Translations under genes and position numbers: made by a program
Part shown: in pieces, positions 5,617 to 5,701 of the stretch
Layout of the letters: each line of letters opens with the position of its first letter
Numbering within the stretch: position 1 is the stretch's first letter
Source of the DNA: an uncultured Lentisphaeria bacterium
GTDB taxonomy: Bacteria; Verrucomicrobiota; Lentisphaeria; JABSQK01; CAJWLW01
DNA: 5,701 nt
Direction of reading: 5' to 3'
NCBI GenBank assembly: GCA_913042885.1
Contig: CAJWLW010000313.1
Span: 1 to 5,701 of the forward strand
The notes under the pieces: model-generated
What the model was told of the DNA's origin: nothing
What the model saw: the letters and a program-made list of their open reading frames with translations, nothing else
Database searches by the model: none

Positions 5617-5701
5617 ATACCATTGGCGTAGTTGCGGGCAGGAACCGCGATTGCGATCCTGACGGAGACATTTGAATCGAAATCATTTGCAACTCCGGTA
5701 A

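Larger units (their letters stand above)
5347..5701. other. Upstream region of the SurA-like gene
   Basis: These 355 bases hold no recognisable gene. They contain the ribosome site and two candidate promoters of the minus-strand SurA-like gene, a CT microsatellite and an A/T-rich inverted repeat. On the minus strand the frame from the window edge to a stop at 5615 is open for 28 codons and could be the tail of a gene lying outside the window, but an open stretch this short is expected by chance. Confidence 0.6.

Noticed and set aside
5615..5701. Possible C-terminal end of a gene entering from the right edge on the minus strand
   Set aside because: Only 28 open codons with no recognisable motif; a stretch of this length without a stop is expected by chance fairly often.
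1..5701. CRISPR array, insertion sequence, integrase or toxin-antitoxin pair
   Set aside because: No regularly spaced repeats with spacers, no transposase or integrase motifs, and no pair of small adjoining genes of that type were found on either strand.

Overview
The window looks like chromosomal DNA from a free-living, fairly GC-rich member of the PVC superphylum (Lentisphaerota, Kiritimatiellota, Verrucomicrobiota or Planctomycetota type). The inference rests on gene content: a prepilin-type protein with an FTLIELLVV leader and a C-terminal DGH motif, a phytanoyl-CoA-dioxygenase-like (PhyH) enzyme, a neutral-ceramidase-like remnant, a five-bladed glycosidase-like propeller and a secreted SurA-N-like protein. 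There are no rRNA or tRNA genes, CRISPR arrays or transposase genes, and no marker gene that fixes the phylum.

Layout. Positions 111-962 (minus strand) hold an apparently intact pseudopilin-like gene. Upstream of it lie about 440 non-coding bases (roughly 963-1401) with an 11-G tract and several inverted repeats. From 1402 to about 2254 (minus) is a PhyH-family dioxygenase that keeps all its predicted iron and 2-oxoglutarate ligands. It is broken by a one-base frameshift at a five-base homopolymer (1679-1683) and has no normal start codon. Its N-terminal end runs directly into a truncated piece of a ceramidase-like gene (2202-2480, minus). Upstream of that is a short degenerate repeat (about 2484-2531) of a type that I believe is dispersed in such genomes. 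Positions 2790-3854 (plus) hold an intact glycosyl-hydrolase-like five-bladed beta-propeller gene. It converges on 3952-5346 (minus), an intact gene for an exported SurA-N-like protein with a tandem 54-residue repeat at its C-terminus and no recognisable prolyl-isomerase domain. The last 355 bases are its upstream region, with candidate promoters, a CT microsatellite and an A/T-rich inverted repeat.

The genes do not form an obvious operon or pathway. The propeller enzyme is probably involved in intracellular oligosaccharide handling, the SurA-like and pilin-like proteins are envelope or secretion components, and the centre (1402-2540) looks like a zone of gene decay or an error-prone stretch of assembly. 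I found no convincing sign of a new defence or mobile system. The points most worth checking are the broken dioxygenase/ceramidase junction, the two simple-sequence tracts upstream of envelope-type genes, and the repeat-bearing SurA-like protein without a catalytic domain.
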